Positions 45,067-56,332 are shown, counted from the stretch's first letter. The stretch: 64,000 bases of DNA from Trichoderma breve (GCF_028502605.1 NC_079235.1:186001-250000), one strand, 5' to 3'. Notes: generated by a model not told the origin, from the sequence alone. Made by a program: numbers and translations.

Positions 45067-46260
45067 ATGCCTTCTCTTTCTTTCACTGCTGCCCTCGGGC
45101 TTTTGTCTCTTCTCCCTGCTGCGCAGGCTGGCTGGAATCAAAACAGCAACGACAACATCGTCGTGTACTGGGGTCAGAATTCCGGCAGCGTTGGCCAGAA
45201 CAGGCTCTCATACTACTGCCAGAACGCCCCTGATGTCGACGTCATCAACATTTCCTTCATGGTTGGCATCACCAACCTCAACCTCAACCTCGCCAACGTT
45301 GGCAACAACTGTACCTCTTTCCCTCAGGCTCCCAACCTGCTTAACTGCCCCCAGGTTGCGGCCGATATCGTCGAGTGCCAGCAAACCTATGGCAAGACCA
45401 TCATGATGAGTCTGTTCGGCTCCACTTACTCCGAGAGTGGCTTCAGCTCCTCGTCCGCTGCTGTCTCGGCTGCCCAGGAGATCTGGGCCATGTACGGCCC
45501 TGTCCAGAGCGGCAACAGCACTCCCCGACCTTTCGGTAACGCCGTTGTCGACGGTTTCGACTTTGATCTTGAGGACCCTATCGAGAACAACATGGAGCCC
45601 TTCGCCGCTGAGCTGAAGAGCTTGATGGATGCCGCCACTTCCAAGAAGTTCTGGCTCTCTGCTGCTCCCCAGTGCCCCTACCCCGATGTCTCGGACGAGT
45701 CTTTCCTCGATGGTCAGGTCGCTTTCGATTGGGTTAATGTCCAGTTCTACAACAACGGATGTGGTGTCTCTCACTACCCTACCGACTTCAACTGGGCTAC
45801 CTGGGACAACTGGGCCAAGACTGTCAGCGCCAACAAGAACGCCAAGGTTCTCATCGGTACTCCTGCCAACGTCGGTGGTGCCAACGCCGGATCCTTCCCT
45901 ACCGACTCTCAGCTCTCTGGAGCTATCAGCCTTGCCAAGGGCACTTCCAGCTTCGGTGGTGTCATGCTGTGGGATATGGCTCAGCTTTTCACCAACACTG
46001 GATACCTGGCCAAGATCGTTGCTGACCTCGGCGGCTCGGCTTCTACTCCTCCCCCTCCCCCTCCTTCTACCACCCTGGCAACTGTCACCCGAACTTCCAC
46101 TGCCGCCAGCGGTCCTACCTCCTCTGCTCCCTCCGGTGGCAACGGCGGCTCTGTTCCTCAGTGGGGCCAGTGCGGTGGTGATGGATACACTGGTCCTACC
46201 CAGTGCCAGGCTCCCTTCAAGTGTGTCGTTGAGTCTGAGTGGTGGTCTTCTTGCCAGTAA
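45067..46260 (+). CDS. Secreted GH18 endochitinase with C-terminal CBM1
   Basis: Intronless secreted chitinase of 397 residues. Residues 1-21 are a signal peptide (ends PAAQA). The GH18 domain follows with VVYWGQNSGS (strand 1), INISFMVG, and the catalytic motif DGFDFDLED at 162-170 (D165, D167, general acid E169); then FYNNGCG and GVMLWDM. This is the class III (plant/fungal subgroup B) form, as in Trichoderma Chit33-type and CBM1-bearing relatives. A Pro/Ser/Thr-rich linker (residues about 325-362) leads to a fungal carbohydrate-binding module CBM1 (WGQCGGDGYTGPTQC ... SSCQ) with its four cysteines and exposed aromatic residues. The enzyme would cut chitin in fungal or insect material or take part in wall remodelling. 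Codon use is strongly C-ending (Asn almost always AAC), unlike the neighbours, a sign of high expression. Confidence 0.97.
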   Translation: MPSLSFTAALGLLSLLPAAQAGWNQNSNDNIVVYWGQNSGSVGQNRLSYYCQNAPDVDVINISFMVGITNLNLNLANVGNNCTSFPQAPNLLNCPQVAADIVECQQTYGKTIMMSLFGSTYSESGFSSSSAAVSAAQEIWAMYGPVQSGNSTPRPFGNAVVDGFDFDLEDPIENNMEPFAAELKSLMDAATSKKFWLSAAPQCPYPDVSDESFLDGQVAFDWVNVQFYNNGCGVSHYPTDFNWATWDNWAKTVSANKNAKVLIGTPANVGGANAGSFPTDSQLSGAISLAKGTSSFGGVMLWDMAQLFTNTGYLAKIVADLGGSASTPPPPPPSTTLATVTRTSTAASGPTSSAPSGGNGGSVPQWGQCGGDGYTGPTQCQAPFKCVVESEWWSSCQ

Positions 46261-46653
46261 AGGGCTATCCAGACCATGAGTCCGGATATAGAGCGGATGG
46301 CGCTTGTCATTCTTTCACTATAAGGCATGCATTCCTTTTTGGCTTCTGAGTAAGCCCCTTCGCTTCAAAACTGTATATATTTTCTTCATTCCGGTATATA
46401 TATTTGGATTGGAAGTTGTATCTTAGTCTCATTATGTTTATGATTCCAGCATGTACATTTATGGCCACCAAAATCTAAACAATATATAGGTTTTGCAAAA
46501 TTGTTCTCAAGCTTTTCTGTAACGTGATTACCGCTGACTGATACCGATGTGCCATATATCGTGGGAGTGACCACCTCTTAGTAATTATAGCAGAAAGGAA
46601 AGCCTGGTATAATAGTACCTCAGGAACCTGGTATATTCACACATAATGACTGA
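46261..46653. other. Convergent 3' intergenic region
   Basis: 393 AT-rich bases holding the 3' ends of chitinase and the Zn2Cys6 gene. Nothing further seen. Confidence 0.5.
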
Positions 46654-49016
46654 CTAAGACGTCATTTCACTGGTGAATTCATTCGTAATTGCCGGCATAA
46701 ACTCTTGGTCAAACGAGGACACGGTCGTTGTGAATCCCAAGATGTTCAAGTAATGGTTAAATTCGTCATCAGTAAAACTTTGGTTCCATACTCTTGGGCT
46801 GGAACCGGATTCAACATATAGCTGTGCCAGCTTATGGAGTAGTTGAAATAGTACTCGGCGACGCCTGGCTGACTTTGAAGAGGACTCCAGAGGCTGCAGC
46901 GATGTGACGAAGTCACCAAGACGGGCGAGATCAACAGGATTAGAAGCCTCGATGCATTGACGAAAGAGGACTATGAAGGGCACGAATGGCATGTTCAAAA
47001 TGATACTTCAACTATAAGCGGCACGTCATTATGAGTCTAGAAGAGAATGACTTACCGATTGATGTACCTTGCCACAGAGGTAGGTTCATTGGTGCAGGCC
47101 TGTAGTGCTGCTATAGCATGTTGATGGGCATCCATTGCTTTGCTCGCAGCCTCGAAACAGTCTGGGGAAATACAAGAGTCAGACGTAAGAACGGCTCTGT
47201 GGATAAGTGTGAGCACCGAGAGAAGTTCAACTTGCTCAGCAGCAAGGTGTGCTTTGAGTAATACATCCGCACAATGAGAACTGGTGATATTATCGAACCC
47301 CTTGAAGTTGTTAGCAGGGGTTCATAGCTAACACGGTTGACTTCAGGGTTTCTTACATCAATCAACATCTGGAGTTCGCCTGACAGAGATTTAACGCTAT
47401 GCAGACGGTCTGAATATGATCGTGACAGACCAAATGAGCTGTATAACTCGTCGTAGACTCTACCTTGAATATTGGCAGATTTATTCCACCTCATGTCCAA
47501 AGATTCGCATGCTAACGACACATTGTACTCTTGAATATTGGATGATCGCCCGAGCCGCAGCGACAAGCTTTTGTCTATTCGGTATATAGTAAAGAAAAGC
47601 CGCTGCTTAGCCTTTTTAATGTCTTCTCCATCAGTTTCAAGGAATGAATTCTGATGAAACCCTAGTGTCTGACATAAGTGTGAAGCTGAAGACGAGAATG
47701 TCCAGGCGAGAACGTCTTTACAGAGTTCAATTGCATGCAGAGACTGTTCAACATATTAGCTCCTGTAGCCCATCTCCAGTCTCTAATTGACATGTAGATG
47801 TGAAATTTATCCCATATGTAGGCACTTACACCCATAGCTAGCGCTGCAATGACTTCCATCGAGGCAGGCAATAGAAACGGAAGGCGAGAGAACGTGTCTT
47901 GAAAATTTTCGCAGCATTGTCTGCTGTACTCATGAAATTTGGGCTGCTTGGATAAGATTGCGTATTCCGAATAAAGCCAATAGAAAGTACCATTGGTGAG
48001 AATAAATTCGACTTCAGTATACCCATTGACGGAGAAGTAAACCTTTTGGCAAATTTCAACGAGTCTTTCAAGAGGTAAGATATGTGACAACCATGTTACA
48101 ATGTAGTTCGAATAGTTCTCTGCTAACTAGTGAGTTTCATGGGGGAAAGTAAGCCGAGAGTAAATGTGAATCGTCGTACCTTTTGCCCATTTGAGAATGA
48201 ACACGGCGGCGTCCAGTGGTGGCAAGTTCTTCGCCTTGCTACAGGTAGACGTTGGATGCGGTTGATCCGAGAATGAGATTTGGTGAACCACAATTTCTTC
48301 GTTTTTGTGGCGCAATAGATCTCGCAGGCATGCTAGAAGGTCATCTCTCTCAAGATCCGAATCGAGTGTAGTCTGCGCTGCTATGCTATCCACGAATCGT
48401 TTAGCTTCAAGTGAATGAGCTGTGAATGATGACCCTCCTGTAAATGGGCAAGGGGATTTTCGTCCTGTTTCTATTGTATCTTGGATCAGGGGGCTATCCG
48501 AATCTGCTCTGTGATGAGACTGATGCTCTCGCAGATCAGAGTTACGTTCTTGCAGCAGCTTTTTGATCTCATCAATGCCTTCAGATATCTCATCGAATTT
48601 TCTCTCACTTGATAGAGGGAAAACATTTGAGGCCGTGTTAGAATGATTCTTAATATCCTTTAGGTTGAGTTCTGATAACTCACTACTTGGCTGATATGAT
48701 AATCCTCTGGCCTGCTTCCTTTGCTCTTGATACAACGGTCGTGTGTGTACAGCGGATCTTCGCGTTGTCACAGCTGGAGCATGGGGATCCTCTGTCGCAT
48801 GCAACCTGGCATTAAGTCAATCAGTATCAGCAATCATTCTTCTGTTAGTTTTCATTTAGATTTGCATACCTTTCGGCTCCGGCACTGGTCGCACTTAATT
48901 GTTATACAAGTCAGCACCTTTGATTGGAGCGCTTTGTGAACCTGGACACTTACAGAACGCCGAGGAATTGCGGGCTGTTTTCGTACCCGCGCCGCCGCAC
49001 ACCCGCGGGTTTCCAT
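46654..49016 (-). CDS. Zn2Cys6 transcription factor with split zinc cluster
   Basis: Regulator of 637 residues in eight exons: 49016-48954, 48893-48870, 48805-48684, 48607-48180, 48122-47830, 47743-47357, 47300-47056 and 47005-46654, all in frame. The zinc cluster C22-x2-C25-x6-C32-x5-C38-x2-C41-x6-C48 is encoded across exons 2 and 3; exon 2 has only 24 bases. An Arg-rich 21-residue leader precedes it. The linker and coiled-coil (RIIISAKYERKFDEISEGIDEIKKLL) follow, then the fungal-specific domain (ALHAIELCKDVLAW, SHLCQTLGFHQ, RLFFTIYRIDKSLSLRLGR) and the closing RIILNMPFVPFIVLF segment. The sequence style matches a large group of Hypocreales/Eurotiales regulators. It is divergent from the short-chain dehydrogenase at 49400, with 383 bases between start codons, so it may control that gene. 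Confidence 0.88.
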
Positions 49017-49399
49017 GCCTGAAGTAATATGGACTCTTTTGTTTGCGCGATAATTTTGCGGTAAGCAGCTGATGTGGTTGTTGCGACTTGGGACTTGGGA
49101 AAGGAGAGGAACAAAGATTAAGTCTGGTCCGGAGATGCGCGGGTTTCCGGGCCCCACGTTGTATTAGCCTTGTCGGCCAATCACGATTCTCTACGAAGCC
49201 AAGGCCTTATGGGTTCGTCATACTACGGAGAGTTTGTGTTATAAATCAACGGATAGCAGCAGGATGTTTATATGATCAGCAATATGAGTACTCGCTTATA
49301 AATATCACGAATTTCTTGCATTGGATTGAGATTCAAATAAGTTAACTACTCAGTTAAACAACACCTCCGGAAAAACATTTCTCATACTCGCAAGTTGCC
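49017..49399. promoter_or_regulatory. Divergent promoter, Zn2Cys6 regulator and SDR
   Basis: 383 bases between two start codons. A palindromic tccgga at about 49128-49133 and a further ccgg at about 49147-49150 are possible regulator contacts but are weak evidence alone. No gene. Confidence 0.4.
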
Positions 49400-50895
49400 A
49401 TGGCGTGGAATATCTTGATCACTGGCGCAGCCGGATATATGCATGTGTTTAAACCCACAACAATTTTGCCTTATATAGTTGACTAACAAAACCTTAGTGG
49501 AGGGTCTCTTGTTGTTGGACTTCTTTCTAGTGAGAGTGTCAAGTTTAGACCAGAAAATATCCATGTTCTCGTTCGTTCTGAGGAACAAGTAGGACACTTC
49601 ACTTCGCTGGGTGTAAATGCCGTACAATGTTCTTTGCTAGATGAGGACAAGATAACCGGAATTGTGCTTGAGAAAAATGGTAAAGCGCCCTAACACATCC
49701 AACTGATAGCCTTTGTTTAACACTATACCCCCTAGTCGATATCATTATTCATTGTGCAAGTTCACTGGATCCTAATCTGGCATACCCTTTAATCTCGGCT
49801 TTACAGAAGAGACGCCAAACCACCGGGAAAGACACATATTTTATTCACGTGAGAGAATACCCTTACCTCAAGTGTTAAAGCCATTTGAAGATGACAAATT
49901 CTCATTGAGTTCAGACGGCTGGAATGGGTGCTTTTAGCAAAGAAACAGGCTGGCCTCATGGCCCGGTAAAAGACACTGATCCTGTCTTTGAACTTGAGAA
50001 AAAAGTGCCAGAGAATGATGCATTCCCTGTGACGAGGGTAAGGAGACGTACCTACATCGGCGCTACATCCACATTATGCTAACCAGCATATTAGGTGAGC
50101 GTTGCGATAACCGACTTCGCTCAGAAATTAGGCGTAACATCCTTCATTGTATTTCCGCCACTTGTTTGTGAGTTCTATGAGCCTAGCAAGTCAGTTACAA
50201 TGGATTTTGTTGACAATCCATATCGGAATTGGCAGATGGTCGAGGTACCGGCCCGTACAAGAAGCTGTCCGTTCAGGTGCCTGGCCTCATTCGTGCGTTC
50301 ATTGAGCAGAAGATGGTATACAAATTCGACTACGAAGGCGTAAGAAGTGAACTAACAACCATTAAAATAATTTATACTGACAATCTCGTAGCGGTGGCCG
50401 GCAGCGCATATATCTGATGTAGCAGACTACTATCTTCTGCTCATCGACCTCATTATCCAAGGAAAGCCTCCCCAGAGTGGTGAAAAAGGATATTATTTCG
50501 CGGCGACTCATTACTTAAGCTGGTGGGAAATATCAGAAGGCTTGGCTAAATCTCTTCATGCCCGCGGTTTAGTGAAAGAGCCGGTGCCGGTTGTTTGGCC
50601 AAGTGTAGAACTTGCTGAAAAGGCTCTCGGGTTTCCGTCGCCATACGTGCAAGTCGCCTTCAGTTCCAGGTCAGTGGAAATCTCCAGCTGAAGAAATCGT
50701 TCGATCTAACATAAGAGTAGCCCACAGGGTATTGCAGATAAAAGATACACGATTGGATGGGAACCAAAGTGGAATGCTCCCGACTTTTTTAATATCATTG
50801 ATGACGAGATACAGAGCGTACTTGATCTTGATATAGCTCGAGCTTCCATTGCAGATTTCTTCGCAAAGGACAATGTCGAGGGTTCTAAGGAATAA
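49400..50895 (+). CDS. NAD(P)-dependent epimerase/dehydratase-like extended SDR
   Basis: Extended short-chain dehydrogenase of 361 residues. Eight exons: 49400-49440, 49498-49679, 49736-49848, 49915-50037, 50095-50167, 50236-50339, 50392-50673 and 50728-50895, all in frame. The Rossmann motif LITGAAGYIGGSL spans the first junction, and that intron begins gcatgt rather than gt, so it must be a GC-AG intron or a mutated donor. Later landmarks: VDIIIHCASSLDPN, FIVFPPLVYGRGTGPY (the Tyr of the usual YxxxK is not obvious here), then KKLSVQVPGLIRAFI, and the C-terminal RYTIGWEPKWNAPDFF. It resembles fungal NAD-dependent epimerases often called nucleoside-diphosphate-sugar epimerase-like. Substrate unknown. 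Divergent from the Zn2Cys6 gene. Confidence 0.8.
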
Positions 50896-51715
50896 AGAAG
50901 GGTCGTGTAGAACTTGTATATCTGCTAGAATCTAGACCAATTAAGAGTACCGGCAAACTCCAGCTTAACAATTTATCACGCAAGTTGGAAGTTCTCAAGG
51001 GGGTTCAGAAACATGGCTGCCATGGATTTCTGTGCTACACCTAGAGACTCTCATCCCTTGTGGTAGAAAAAGTGCGCGAAGAAGTCTCATCCACATTAGG
51101 AAAGCGCGCGCTCACTAGAAACGATCTCGACAAAAGAATAAGCTTATTTCCGTGCTCTTTAATAAGCCCCTAATACTCGAACTTGATACCTTGCTCCCCT
51201 TTAGAGACATCACGAGGTTAAAACTTTGCGGCTTATTACTCTCAAGACTTCACGCACTTTTTGCGTAGAACAGGCGGAATTCCGCAGGCTGCAGACTTGA
51301 TGGTATCCTGCTTACAGGACACCGGCAGACTTACTTCCTGACCCGCCAGGCCTGGTTAGCAATTAATACTGATACATCGTTTTGGCTTAGTTTTTGTGGC
51401 TGTCGATTAAAATTGATAATGGGGACTTTGTATCATGTTCACTCTTAGGAACGAAAGCCAGTCTTATTATGTGGCTTTTAAGACCGTTTCATGACACACA
51501 CGTACATAGCTTCGTGAAGTCTCTACTTCATTTGGGTGTGGACAATGCGCGCATGTTGGAGCTGCTGACACTAAATCACCAACCTCACCACACTAATAAG
51601 GCTTCTGTCAAGAGAAGCTCCATGCACCCTGCCATCTGTCTCTTATAAGTAGCGACCTCAGCCGCTGGATTGGAAGCCGACTCAAATTTCCAACAAATCA
51701 CCAGATCTTTACAAA
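50896..51715. other. Intergenic region, possible gene relic
   Basis: 820 bases downstream of the SDR. One 30-codon plus-strand segment (about 51063-51150) reads VEKVREEVSSTLGKRALTRN, reminiscent of the region before the K-helix of a P450, but stops interrupt it on both sides. No intact gene. Confidence 0.35.
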
Positions 51716-52648
51716 ATGCTGTCCCAAGTACTACGCTTTACTTTCCCAGCCGGGTCCACCATATCATCGGCAGCATTCCTGAAACTTCGCCAGCAAATTG
51801 CTACAGCGGGCGCAGCATCCCAATACTATGGCTACACTACGCCAACTAGAGTCTTGAGTCTACCTAGAAAGCGCCATGAGGTTTGTTGGGTCATTCGTAA
51901 GTATTGCTCTTATCTTATTAAATACTTGTATATAAAGACTTAATTCTGACCGGTGGGGGGACCAGATTGGCCTCACGAGCGACAAGACCGAAGCGCTGTG
52001 GCCGAAGGATTAATTAGCACTGGTATTACAGATGCAACATCTTTGGAGTTCGAATTCACTGAAGCCCAATTGGAACATTTGACCAAGGCGCTCGACGCTC
52101 CCATTTGCGAATTTGTATGTGGCTATTATCTTACCTCGTCTTGTCATTTCACGTGTTCTCATTTTTTTTCTAGCTTCATTCTTATTTGTATTATTGTATT
52201 TCATGCTACGCTCTGGAGAACCTTGCTTATGAAACTCTTACTAGGCTTGTATCCGACTGAGAGATGACGCCCCATTAGAAGACGAGGCTCTACAGAAATC
52301 AATGCACAAAACGTATTCCGACACTTACCAAATTCTAGGATTTACTGGCGGCTATTGGGCATACGCTCTTAACTCCAACGAAACCGCGGGCGTACCTTGC
52401 AGCAGTCCTGCTCCGGAAACAATTCCCAAGTCCCACCGAAGACTCGGAGTTTATTATCTGGGATGGGATAGCATTGAGGTAGCAAAATCCGGGTGCATGA
52501 TTACCAAATTTGTGTAGTTGCTGACTGAATCCAGTTGCACGAAGATGGGTCCCAAACGGAAGCCTTTTCCGAGGAGATTGACAAATTACAGCCATATTTT
52601 GGACCGGGATCAGGTGCTTTTTACACGATGCTTCGCCAACATAAATAA
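51716..52648 (+). CDS. Conserved fungal protein of unknown function
   Basis: Predicted protein of 225 residues in four exons (51716-51896, 51966-52114, 52245-52478, 52535-52648), all in frame; the second intron is 130 nt, long for this window. It starts MLSQVLRFTFPAGSTISSAA and has KRHEVCWVIHWP, FTEAQLEHLTKALDAPICEF, RLRDDAPLEDEALQKSMH, FTGGYWAYALN and RRLGVYYLGWDSIE, ending FYTMLRQHK. From memory this pattern occurs in uncharacterised proteins of other filamentous fungi, and its beta-alpha layout would suit a dimeric alpha/beta barrel, but no catalytic function can be assigned. No signal peptide or membrane segment. Same strand as the nitrilase gene 624 bases downstream. Confidence 0.75.
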
Positions 52649-53272
52649 CGCGCTGCACAAGCATAGTAGAGATACGCCATATGAGTTGGAGGCGTAAGTC
52701 TCGTGGCATTTAACGGGTGGTTGCCTAACAAAGGCTCGCAAGGCATTTCTTAAGGCTGTCCTTGGTTCGAATATCCCCCCTCCTTCACAAACCTACATGC
52801 AGATAAAGGGCGAACTGCGTTGATGCCAATTTATTCTAGTTTCTATATATGTGATAGGCCGCAGTATAATAGCCAAGAGACAAACATCAATGCCCAGGTT
52901 CAGATTTCAATTCTCTTTCCGTCGCTAGGTGTTCAAACAAGGCTGTTAGCTGATTCCAGCTTCATGATGGATGGAATTAGTAGACGAAATGGATATACAC
53001 GTGTAGCCATATCGCGAGCCTAATTTGTGCCCGCCACTAGGCTGCTGCCACATCTTCAACTCGTTCTCTCAATAGTGATATTGGATACTGCATACAGACC
53101 CACAGAGGTGGGAGGCGCAGCTCAGGCGTGATAGTGGCGAAGGCATTGAAGTTTTGGCCAGGCTTAATCCAGTCTCGTCCATGTTTAATAAGAACTATTT
53201 GGTTTCGAGATTACTTTCAAAAGGTTTCATTTTTCTTCAAGATAATTACAACCATTACAAAAACTTCTCAAA
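52649..53272. other. Intergenic region
   Basis: 624 bases between two plus-strand genes, containing the nitrilase promoter. No other feature recognised. Confidence 0.5.
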
Positions 53273-54230
53273 ATGGCCCCGATATTAAAAATTGCACTTG
53301 TTCAGTTTCAGGCCAAAGTTAGTCGCCCTTGCTACGTTCTCTCAAGATATCCGCACTGACATTGTGATATCCAAATAGCCCCTTTGTGTGCAGGAAAACT
53401 TTGACAAAGCAGTTTCAGAAATCCGATCCGCTGCCTCACAAGGAAGTCATCTCGTTGTATTGCCAGAATATCACCTCACATCATGGGTCCCAGAGGACCC
53501 TTCGTTTGCCATAGCCTGTGCAGCTTCCACGCAATATCTTTCTCAGTATCAAAATCTAGCTAGGAAGTTAAATATTCACATTGTTCCAGGCACCATTGTT
53601 GAACCTGCTACTATCCGACCATCGGATGCCGTTGCTACTTCTCATCCAGAGCAAGACGTATTTGCAGGTGATCCCATAGTGGAGCTACACAACAAGACAT
53701 ACTTCATCGCCGCGACTTCTGGAGATATCCTGGGAACATACCAAAAGAAAAACTTGTGGCATGTCGAGCGCGGCGTTTTGACTGCTGATAGGCGAACGCT
53801 GCACAAGGCGTTTGATGTTCCGCTCCCCGATGGCCATATAGTGCGAGTCGGTCTGCTTATATGTTGGGATCTCGCCTTTCCAGAAGCTCTGAGACAATTA
53901 GCTGCGGATGGCGCAAAGATTGTCGTTATTCCTGCATACTGGCACATCAAAAAGGTCAATCCAAGGCTTCTGGCTCTAAATGCGGACTCCGAAGCAGTGT
54001 TCTTGGATAGCGTTACCGTTGCTAGAGCTTACGAGAACACATGTGCCGTTGCGTTTTGCAACGCTTGGGGTCATAGCCAAGTCGCGTTGCCGGTGCTAGG
54101 ATCACTTGGTAAACTAGGAGCTGAGACAGAAGGCTGTCTCATTAGTGAGATAGACTTGGATGCTCTAGAAGTCGCAGAGAGTCATTACAAAGTCCGAGAG
54201 GATATAGGTGGCAAAGAATGGCACTATTAG
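53273..54230 (+). CDS. Carbon-nitrogen hydrolase (nitrilase superfamily)
   Basis: Hydrolase of 298 residues that would act on an amide or a related C-N bond. Two exons (53273-53317 and 53379-54230) join in frame: KIALVQFQAK then PLCVQENFDKAVSEIRSAA. The catalytic triad is complete: E45 in VVLPEYHLTSW, K138 in GTYQKKNLWH, and C177 in LLICWDLAFPEALRQL. The sequence GTYQKKNLWHVERG and the absence of nitrilase-specific features suggest an aliphatic amidase/omega-amidase-like or carbamoylase-like branch rather than a true nitrilase. Without the short first exon the first beta strand of the fold would be missing, which supports the splice. It converges on the HET-domain gene with only about 83 bases between stop codons. 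No targeting signal. Confidence 0.9.
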
Positions 54231-54313
54231 TCTACATGTTATGAAGCGTTAGGGAATGTTTGACGAGCGATCACTGACAGCGCTAAGTGAATGGTGTTTG
54301 GTATTTCGATAGT

Positions 54314-56332
54314 TCATAATATATATAGTCTCCGAAGTGAAGTCTCAAGTCTCTTTCCCAAACCCTCTGCCGCCTCACCATTCATTAGCGCGTGGATATA
54401 CGCATCTCCTAGTAGCTCAAAAGCCTCTTCTGTAGGTATTTCTCCATTAGTCAAAGATGAACAACTCTTCGCTGCTACCTTTGAAGTAAGATTCTTTTGT
54501 CTGAGAATGAACGGAATGCGTGTATCGCTTAGAATACACACTACATCGCCTGCCCGAACATTGGTGTCACATATGCCAACGTACCCTGACCCCGTGAGCA
54601 CCAAGCTGCGCCCCCGCATAGTAATAGCGACGAGTTCAACGTAGGCGGGCCACTTGTGCAAAATCTCGGGTAGATGATGCCTCGAGGAACGCAGTTGCTC
54701 CAAGAACTGGGCTGGAAAGCGAGCGTCTTGCGCAAAATAAGAGTTGGCGGGAGTATGTTCCCAATTAGCCACCAAACTCACAGCGATGGCGCTGATAATG
54801 TGTTGGCCCGTAGGACTGTAGATGTCGGTATTGCCAGAAGAAAAGAAGCCTATTTCGTCGAAACTTGTTGCAATCGAACAAAGAAAGTTATTCAGTGCAT
54901 GTTTAGCCTTGTGAACAGCTCCAGTGAGAGGTAGAATGTCCAGTGGGATGACAGCCTTAATAACGTCATGCACTAGGCCGACAGCAACGAGAGCACGGCT
55001 GTTATTTTTGAGGTTCATTATTTGGAAATGTTGTTTGGGTATCCCTCGTGAAGCATCACTGCTTTCTGGGGAGTGGTGGAGCGGTTTGTGGCGCATTATT
55101 CCAGTCCAATCTGGTACCCATGATGGAATTCCTGTATCTTGACTTGCTACACCTCTCTGCAGTGTTGGGCGCATAGCTGCAGCAAGTTGCAGTACGTGAG
55201 TGGTGGAGTTGTAATTGCTATCAAGAGGAAAGTCGTCCCTCAGCTTCATCATGAGAATAGCAAAGTCCGTGAAGATGTCGCGAATAGGTAGTCCGTAGTT
55301 AATATTTTCAACGAGGACTTGCATGCCCGCCGAGTTTGGGAACCAGTGTTGCATCACGCCATATAACGCGTATAATCGATCTCTGGGATTTGAGCATTCA
55401 AAGCTGTCAAACTCCACGAGAGTGTCGAGTGGTGTCTGCCGTTTCAGCATCGCATCTGCGTTCCTAATTCGCGACATTGTCCGTAGAATTGTACGGTGAT
55501 CGTCGCTAAACCCGCCCTTGTCATTCTCAAATAGTTCGACCAAGGCCAACTCAAAGGCATTCCAATGTATGTTCGTTGCACCATAATGCACCCAGACATC
55601 GTTGGCTAATACCACCTCTTGGATAATCCATCGCCGCTTAAACCATGACCTCTGAAGCAACGAGGTAATAGCCCGAGGCTGCGATTCATCATCACCGAGG
55701 AAGGCAGATACTGCCTGATTGATTCTGAACCTCTTCCTCCAAGACCGCTGGTCATTCTCACTCTCACTATTCGGATCTTCGAGGATGATAGCAGCAAGTT
55801 CGGTGAAGAAATCAAGGCATAGCCTTCCATGACTCAGAACGTCGTCCGGTCCTAGCCAAACAAGGACACTTGTGGCTTCAGCATAAGTTTTTGGGAAATT
55901 GGCAACTTGGCTGTTGCGTTCTACTATGTTGTTCTGATCGATGCAGACGGCGTCTACCCATAGGACGAGCGTCTCGGTTTGCTTTCTCAAACAGCGCAGC
56001 GCAGCGTACAAGTTTTCAGTAATGCGAATTTCGCGGCTAGAAGAGAGTTGAGAGGTGAGAATACCATTATCGTCATTGTTGTCTAGAATCTTCAGTGAGT
56101 GTGAAAATATCGGCAACCCCCAAGTATATGATAAGGCCTGGTATTTTACATGCGCCTGTTCACTTTTATTATGTACGGATGTGTCAAGGCTGCGATCGAC
56201 GATCTTTGTTTCCACCAGGCGACAGCTCAAGGAGCCATCGGGCTGCGAATTACATGTTGGCAAAAGGTGCAACAGTCGGATAGAAAAAGTACCGCGAGAT
56301 GCGGCGGACAAGGGACTATACTTGTAATTCAT
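54314..56332 (-). CDS. HET-domain (heterokaryon incompatibility) protein
   Basis: Intronless protein of 672 residues with an N-terminal HET domain, the module that triggers incompatibility reactions after fusion of unlike fungal cells. Its three conserved blocks are visible: YQALSYTWG (about residues 64-72), LWVDAVCIDQNNIVERNSQV (about 124-143) and YAEATSVLVWLGPDD (about 149-163), followed by WFKRRWIIQEVVLA and DRLYALYGV. The C-terminal half has the usual fungal extension with a beta-rich end (GSGYVGICDTNVRAGDVVCI) found in many HET proteins. No WD repeats, NACHT or ankyrin repeats are present. The frame is complete and undamaged. Such genes are numerous and variable among strains; a specific partner cannot be named. 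It sits convergent to the nitrilase-like gene. Confidence 0.93.
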   Translation of the reverse strand: MNYKYSPLSAASRGTFSIRLLHLLPTCNSQPDGSLSCRLVETKIVDRSLDTSVHNKSEQAHVKYQALSYTWGLPIFSHSLKILDNNDDNGILTSQLSSSREIRITENLYAALRCLRKQTETLVLWVDAVCIDQNNIVERNSQVANFPKTYAEATSVLVWLGPDDVLSHGRLCLDFFTELAAIILEDPNSESENDQRSWRKRFRINQAVSAFLGDDESQPRAITSLLQRSWFKRRWIIQEVVLANDVWVHYGATNIHWNAFELALVELFENDKGGFSDDHRTILRTMSRIRNADAMLKRQTPLDTLVEFDSFECSNPRDRLYALYGVMQHWFPNSAGMQVLVENINYGLPIRDIFTDFAILMMKLRDDFPLDSNYNSTTHVLQLAAAMRPTLQRGVASQDTGIPSWVPDWTGIMRHKPLHHSPESSDASRGIPKQHFQIMNLKNNSRALVAVGLVHDVIKAVIPLDILPLTGAVHKAKHALNNFLCSIATSFDEIGFFSSGNTDIYSPTGQHIISAIAVSLVANWEHTPANSYFAQDARFPAQFLEQLRSSRHHLPEILHKWPAYVELVAITMRGRSLVLTGSGYVGICDTNVRAGDVVCILSDTRIPFILRQKNLTSKVAAKSCSSLTNGEIPTEEAFELLGDAYIHALMNGEAAEGLGKRLETSLRRLYIL

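Noticed and set aside
45208..46279. Long open frames on both strands over the chitinase (188 and 216 codons)
   Set aside because: Shadows caused by the strong codon bias of the chitinase; low-complexity translations.
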